From assembly GCA_937907035.1 (NCBI GenBank), contig CALCTX010000153.1:1-10086 (forward strand): DNA of 10,086 nt, given 5' to 3'. Both the position numbers and the translations under genes were made by a program. Source of the stretch: an uncultured Selenomonadales bacterium (GTDB lineage Bacteria > Bacillota_C > Negativicutes > Selenomonadales > Selenomonadaceae). The notes beneath the pieces are model-generated. The model had not been told where the DNA came from and did not search any database. It saw nothing but the letters and a program-made list of their open reading frames with translations. How positions within the stretch are numbered: the stretch's first letter is position 1; every line of letters begins with the position of its first letter. This document shows, piece after piece, positions 6,949-10,086 of the stretch.

Positions 6949-7791
6949 TCAATCCCTCCCCAAGCCAATACGACAAGAATGGTCTTTCGCCTTTGCCTCT
7001 TCTTCCCGATACATTGTAAGGCGCATCATCAATTCCTCAAAATCAACTAAATGCCCATCAAATTCCGGACCATCAACACAGGCAAATCTTGTTTCATCGC
7101 CAACTGTTACCCGACAACACCCGCACATGCCTGTCCCATCGATCATTATCGGATTAAGACTGACTACTGTTTTTATCCCTGACATTTTTGTCGCTTTAGC
7201 AACGCTGCGCATCATCACTACCGGACCAATTGCATAAACGACAGCCGGTTTATCTCCCCGATCAACAATCTGCTTCAGTGCATCTGTAACAAAGCCATGA
7301 ATACCATACGATCCATCATCAGTTGTGACTAACACCTCATCACTGACTTTCTTTATATCTTCTTCCATGATCAAAATATCTTTACTGCGGGCACCAATGA
7401 TAGAAATAACCTTATTCCCCGCCTCTTTCATAGCTTTAGCTACAGGATGGATTGGGGCAACACCAATTCCGCCGCCAATACAAACAACTGTCCCTAAACC
7501 GGAAGAGATTTCCGACCGTTTTCCCAATGGACCGACAAAGTCAAGAATATAATCGTTCTCTTTCATATTCCCCAACTGTTTCGTAGATAAACCAACGGCT
7601 TGAAAAATAATCTTTATCAGCCCTTTTTCACGGTCATAATCCGCCACCGTAAGAGGTATCCTTTCCCCTTCCTCATTGATCCGCAAAATAACAAACTGAC
7701 CGGATTGTACCTTTTTGGCTATCTGCGGTGCCTCTATCTCCATTTGAAAAATTCCGCTTGATAGCTCTCGTTTACTGATAATCTTGTACAT
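6949..7791 (-). CDS. nfnA: NfnA / SudB-type ferredoxin-NADP reductase subunit
   Basis: 280 residues, the size of NfnA/SudB subunits. FAD-binding barrel with RIPLTVADYD (44-53); nucleotide-binding half starting at VVCIGGGIGVAPIHP (102-116); C-terminal [2Fe-2S] site in IDGTGMCGCCRVTV (217-230) and FACVDGPEFDGH (236-247). In characterised NfnA enzymes this cluster has one Asp and three Cys ligands; D218, C223, C226 and C238 are the likely equivalents here, with C225 an additional neighbouring cysteine. With NfnB it forms a soluble complex that couples NADH and reduced ferredoxin to NADP reduction. ATG at 7791 has AGGAGG 7 bases upstream. An intrinsic terminator hairpin ends one base before that site, so expression depends on readthrough or on a promoter inside the 3' end of yacL. 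Confidence 0.92.
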   Translation of the reverse strand: MYKIISKRELSSGIFQMEIEAPQIAKKVQSGQFVILRINEEGERIPLTVADYDREKGLIKIIFQAVGLSTKQLGNMKENDYILDFVGPLGKRSEISSGLGTVVCIGGGIGVAPIHPVAKAMKEAGNKVISIIGARSKDILIMEEDIKKVSDEVLVTTDDGSYGIHGFVTDALKQIVDRGDKPAVVYAIGPVVMMRSVAKATKMSGIKTVVSLNPIMIDGTGMCGCCRVTVGDETRFACVDGPEFDGHLVDFEELMMRLTMYREEEAKAKDHSCRIGLGRD

Positions 7792-7805
7792 TGTCAGCCC
7801 TCCTC

Positions 7806-7831
7806 AAAAATAAAAGGGGGATATGCCCCCC
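7806..7831 (-). terminator. Intrinsic terminator or attenuator between yacL and nfnA
   Basis: GGGGG (7816-7820) faces CCCCCC (7826-7831) across a 5-6 base loop; on the minus strand the stem is followed by TTTTATTTTT (7815-7806). It lies 15 bases after the yacL stop. The U-tract ends one base before the nfnA ribosome binding site, leaving no room for a promoter in between. Confidence 0.82.
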
Positions 7832-7845
7832 ATTATTTTAACTTG

Positions 7846-9093
7846 TTAACGCACCGGTTTTGCAAAAATCATCCGCCCTGCTGATGTCTGCAAAGCAGTC
7901 GTAACTTCAACATTGATCTTGGAATTCAAATGACGATTGCCATTTTCTATAACGATCATAGTACCATCGTCAAGATAAGCCAGGCCCTGCCCTTGCTCTT
8001 TACCTTGTTTTACTACTGTTACCTGCATTGTTTCTCCCGGAATAACAACCGGTTTGACTGCATTGGCTAAATCATTGATATTAAGCACAGAAACCCCTTG
8101 CAACGCCGCGACCTTATTCAAATTGAAATCATTGGTAATTATTTTTCCTCCGACCAATTGCGCTAATCGGATAAGCTTGGAATCAACTTCTGCAATATCC
8201 TCAAAGTCACGCTTGTCAATTTCAACCTTAATTTGAGAATCAGTCTGAATTCGCTGCAAAATGTCAAGGCCTCTTCTGCCACGGGTTCTTTTTAAAACAT
8301 CAGCTGAATCGGCAATATGCTGCAACTCTTCAAGCACAAAAACCGGGATCAACAACGTTCCTTCCAAAAAACCGGTTTTTAATATATCCGCTATCCGCCC
8401 ATCAATGATCACACTCGTATCAAGCAACTTATACATCGGCAATGACGCATTTTGCTGAGCCATTGTCGCCGAAAGTGCTGAAACTATCGCTGCTGTCTCT
8501 TCCGGTGTCAAACGGGTAACAGGTTCCTCTGCTGCCCGCTCTCTCTCCTGCTGTTCAAGCTTCTTTTCCAATGCAGCGGCTTCTACTGCCTCACGCTGTT
8601 TGCCGTATTCCCGTATAAACCGCGGAATAAAATCAAACATCCCGACAATATCAGAACGCTTTTTGATCATTATATGTACCCCAAGATAGCCTAATACAAT
8701 GCTTAACAGAATAGGAACATAATCACCTACCAAAGGTACTTTAGAAAATGCCGCTCCTAATAAATTTGCAATAATAAGTCCAAAAGCTAAGCCAAACACA
8801 CCGGCGATAACATCGTGAATCGGCATTTTATTCAGTTGCTGCTCAACCCAAAATGTAAATGTCCTGAGCCGTTTTATGCAGTACGGAGCCAAAAGTGAAC
8901 CGATTGTTCCACCGATAGCACCACCGACAACAATACAGATAAGCTTCGACATGGTTAAAAAACCTAAATCGATCTTTAATATTTCTGTACTGATAAATTT
9001 GGCCAAATACGGCGCAGCCAACTGCATCAAAGCAGCCCCGGCCACTGCCATAATTGCGGCAATTAAAAATTTCATAATTTTTTCCATTAACAT
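7846..9093 (-). CDS. yacL: Membrane-anchored PIN-TRAM domain protein YacL
   Basis: 415 residues. Four predicted membrane segments (about 8-30, 50-72, 95-117 and 122-143), a charged, coiled-coil-like linker (about 160-215, rich in Glu, Lys, Arg and Ala), a PIN nuclease fold (about 222-345) and a TRAM RNA/DNA-binding domain (about 349-413). PIN acidic residues are visible: D225 in LLDTSVIIDGR, E255/E256 in VLEEL, D304 in EVDSKLIRL and D322 in TNDFN. This is the YacL architecture of Gram-positive bacteria, a putative membrane-tethered nuclease of unproven substrate. ATG at 9093 has AAGGAGGTG 7 bases upstream, close to ideal. CarD lies upstream, as in many Firmicutes; the isoprenoid genes ispD/ispF often found downstream are absent and nfnA follows instead. 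Confidence 0.93.
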   Translation of the reverse strand: MLMEKIMKFLIAAIMAVAGAALMQLAAPYLAKFISTEILKIDLGFLTMSKLICIVVGGAIGGTIGSLLAPYCIKRLRTFTFWVEQQLNKMPIHDVIAGVFGLAFGLIIANLLGAAFSKVPLVGDYVPILLSIVLGYLGVHIMIKKRSDIVGMFDFIPRFIREYGKQREAVEAAALEKKLEQQERERAAEEPVTRLTPEETAAIVSALSATMAQQNASLPMYKLLDTSVIIDGRIADILKTGFLEGTLLIPVFVLEELQHIADSADVLKRTRGRRGLDILQRIQTDSQIKVEIDKRDFEDIAEVDSKLIRLAQLVGGKIITNDFNLNKVAALQGVSVLNINDLANAVKPVVIPGETMQVTVVKQGKEQGQGLAYLDDGTMIVIENGNRHLNSKINVEVTTALQTSAGRMIFAKPVR

Positions 9094-9126
9094 TCTCTTT
9101 CACCTCCTTTCAAAATTTTTGCATAC

Positions 9127-9163
9127 AAAAAGCGGATAAATTCATAAACAAAAATCTACCCGC
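9127..9163 (-). terminator. Intrinsic terminator downstream of carD
   Basis: GCGGATAAATT (9132-9142) pairs over 11 positions with AATCTACCCGC (9153-9163), two of them as G:U in the minus-strand RNA, around a 10-base loop, followed on the minus strand by five U (9131-9127). It starts 17 bases after the carD stop. Only about 16 bases separate its end from the ribosome binding site of yacL, so a yacL promoter must overlap it. A TTGACA at 9173-9168 could be a -35 box, but no convincing -10 is placed behind it. Confidence 0.8.
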
Positions 9164-9179
9164 ATAATGTCAAGCCATG

Positions 9180-9668
9180 TTAAAATCCGTTATTTACCAA
9201 TAATCCATCTAACCATTCATCAACTTCATCGGGTGTTTTATTACATGCATAAACGAGTTCACTTACCAAAATCTGCTTTGCTAAATCCAAAAGACGCCGC
9301 TCCCCGCTGGAAATCTTACGAACTCTGTCCTGCAAAATAAGGTTGCGTGCCACTGCTGCAACATCGCATATATCACCGGACTTCATCCGCAAGAGATTGG
9401 TATTAAATCTTTTATTCCAGCTGCCGGCCACTTGTTACGGCGGAGCCTGCAGAACGCTTACCACCATATTGACGCCTTCATCAGAAATAACATCCCTGAG
9501 ACCAATATTGTCCGCATTATCAGTCGGAATCATTACTTTCATATTGCCTATCGGCATTCGCAGTACATAATAGGATTTTCCTTCTCCCATTACCTCACAC
9601 TGTTCAATACCGGCTATAATTCCCGCCCCATGCATCGGATAAACGACCCTGTCTCCAATGTGCAGCAA
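9180..9668 (-). pseudogene. carD: CarD/CdnL-family RNA polymerase-binding protein, interrupted by an in-frame TAA
   Basis: CarD-family proteins bind the RNA polymerase beta subunit through an N-terminal Tudor-like domain and stabilise the open promoter complex through a C-terminal helical DNA-binding domain. Both halves are present in one frame. The first 77 codons carry IGDRVVYPMHGAG and VLRMPIGNMKVMIP and end VLQAPP; after TAA (9437-9435) the same frame continues Q-VAGSWNKRFNTNLLRMKSG through ERRLLDLAKQILVSEL to a normal end. Counting the stop position, the total is about 162 codons, the family length. No indel is involved; one base change from GAA, CAA or AAA would make the TAA. The TTG at 9668 is the likely start (AAGGGGG 7 bases upstream, and MLHIGD aligns with the family N-terminus); a GTG at 9674 is too close to that site. 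A GTG at 9431 lies just after the stop but has no ribosome binding site. Inactivated gene, sequencing error or readthrough all remain possible. Confidence 0.85.
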
Positions 9669-9702
9669 AAACACACCCCCTTTGCTATTCTTACCTATTC
9701 TT

Positions 9703-9730
9703 ATTATAACACAAACCTTTTTAAATTCAA
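9703..9730 (-). promoter_or_regulatory. carD promoter P2
   Basis: TTGAAT (9730-9725, 4 of 6), a 16-base spacer and a perfect TATAAT (9708-9703). Transcription would start near 9696, about 28 bases before the carD start. Confidence 0.6.
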
Positions 9731-9739
9731 AAATTTTTT

Positions 9740-9768
9740 ATTTTATCACGATATATTTTTTCTGTCAA
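9740..9768 (-). promoter_or_regulatory. carD promoter P1
   Basis: Perfect TTGACA (9768-9763), a 17-base spacer and TAAAAT (9745-9740, 5 of 6). It lies in the AT-rich gap after radA and would give a leader of about 65 bases. With P2 it suggests that carD is transcribed independently of radA. Confidence 0.65.
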
Positions 9769-9786
9769 CTACATTAGTTTGTTTTT

Positions 9787-9824
9787 GCAGGCTCAATAGA
9801 AAGCGGCAAGCCTTCTATTCCTGC
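9787..9824 (-). other. Stem-loop spanning the end of radA
   Basis: GCAGG (9787-9791) pairs with CCTGC (9820-9824), and AATAGAA (9795-9801) with TTCTATT (9813-9819), with a 3-base bulge and an 11-base loop. The stem includes the radA stop codon. There is no U-run on the minus strand (it is followed by AAAAAC), so it is not a standard intrinsic terminator; it may protect the 3' end of the radA message. Confidence 0.4.
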
Positions 9825-10086
9825 TGTAATGCATATTTCAATGCTTCCTGAACTGTCTCTGCCGGCAAAATTTTGATTCCTGCAGGTTGTTCGGAAAGAC
9901 GCTGAAAATTCTTTTTAGGCAAGATAGCTGTCATAAATCCCAACCTTTCAGCTTCCCGCAATCTGATATCTGCCTGGCTCACAGCCCTTACCTCACCGGA
10001 CAAACCAACTTCACCAAAAACTATCGTTTTCGATTTAACATTACGATTGGTAAAACTTGAGGCCATTGCCACACATATTCCCAAAT
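9815..10086 (-). CDS. radA: DNA repair protein RadA (Sms), C-terminal part
   Basis: The last ~90 residues of RadA, a RecA-like DnaB-type helicase/ATPase that aids branch migration during recombinational repair. Visible is the Lon-protease-like C-terminal domain: GICVAMASSFTNR, then IVFGEVGLSGEVRAVSQADIRLREAERLGF, and a typical end ILPAETVQEALKYAL. The zinc finger, Walker A and KNRFG motifs lie outside the window. The gene ends with TAG at 9817-9815. In many Firmicutes disA follows radA; here an AT-rich spacer with promoters and then carD follow instead. Confidence 0.93.
   Translation of the reverse strand, partial: LGICVAMASSFTNRNVKSKTIVFGEVGLSGEVRAVSQADIRLREAERLGFMTAILPKKNFQRLSEQPAGIKILPAETVQEALKYALQQE

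Noticed and set aside
9180..9431. The C-terminal carD fragment as an independent gene starting at GTG 9431
   Set aside because: It is in the same frame as the upstream half, begins two codons after the TAA and has no ribosome binding site, so one interrupted gene is simpler; reinitiation cannot be excluded.
9432..9851. A 139-codon plus-strand frame opposite carD and its promoter region
   Set aside because: It crosses the carD coding region and an AT-rich promoter area, with no ribosome binding site or recognisable domain.
1..10086. CRISPR array, tRNA, rRNA, insertion sequence or phage genes
   Set aside because: No regular spaced repeats, tRNA-like cloverleaf, rRNA segment, transposase or integrase motif was seen on either strand.

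Overview
The window reads as a chromosomal segment of a moderate-GC, Firmicutes-type anaerobe, possibly a Negativicute or a clostridial relative. I infer this from the ylxM-ffh-rpsP cluster, the radA / CarD / YacL neighbourhood, an adjacent NfnAB pair, strong AGGAGG-type ribosome binding sites with some TTG and GTG starts, and A/T-flanked intrinsic terminators. The genus is not assigned. Every gene I can support lies on the minus strand, so the biological order runs from high to low coordinates.

From right to left: the 3' end of radA (9815-10086); an AT-rich spacer with two promoters; carD, broken by one in-frame TAA (9180-9668), with its own terminator; yacL, a membrane PIN-TRAM protein (7846-9093), followed by a GC-rich terminator; an apparent operon nfnA - nfnB - DnaQ-like exonuclease (4983-7791), whose terminator overlaps the last codons of the exonuclease; a second operon, DUF523 protein - two secreted DUF3298 proteins (2294-4868), closed by a strong hairpin; then ylxM - ffh - rpsP (178-2161), driven by a perfect-consensus promoter that overlaps the preceding terminator; and an AT-rich edge (1-177) holding an open frame with no recognisable start.

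Functions are mostly housekeeping: protein targeting (Ffh, YlxM), the ribosome (S16), DNA repair (RadA, the exonuclease), transcription (CarD), redox balance between NADH, NADPH and ferredoxin (NfnAB), and envelope or secreted proteins of unknown role (DUF3298 pair). I find no defence system, mobile element, CRISPR array or RNA gene, and nothing that amounts to a new multi-gene system.

The points that most deserve a second look are the nonsense codon that separates the two domains of CarD; an S16 gene whose conserved C-terminal third is replaced by an unrelated acidic tail next to an AT-rich, start-less open frame; two near-identical 21-bp dyads, 51 bp apart, bracketing the ylxM-ffh promoter; and intrinsic terminators packed directly against downstream ribosome binding sites or promoters.
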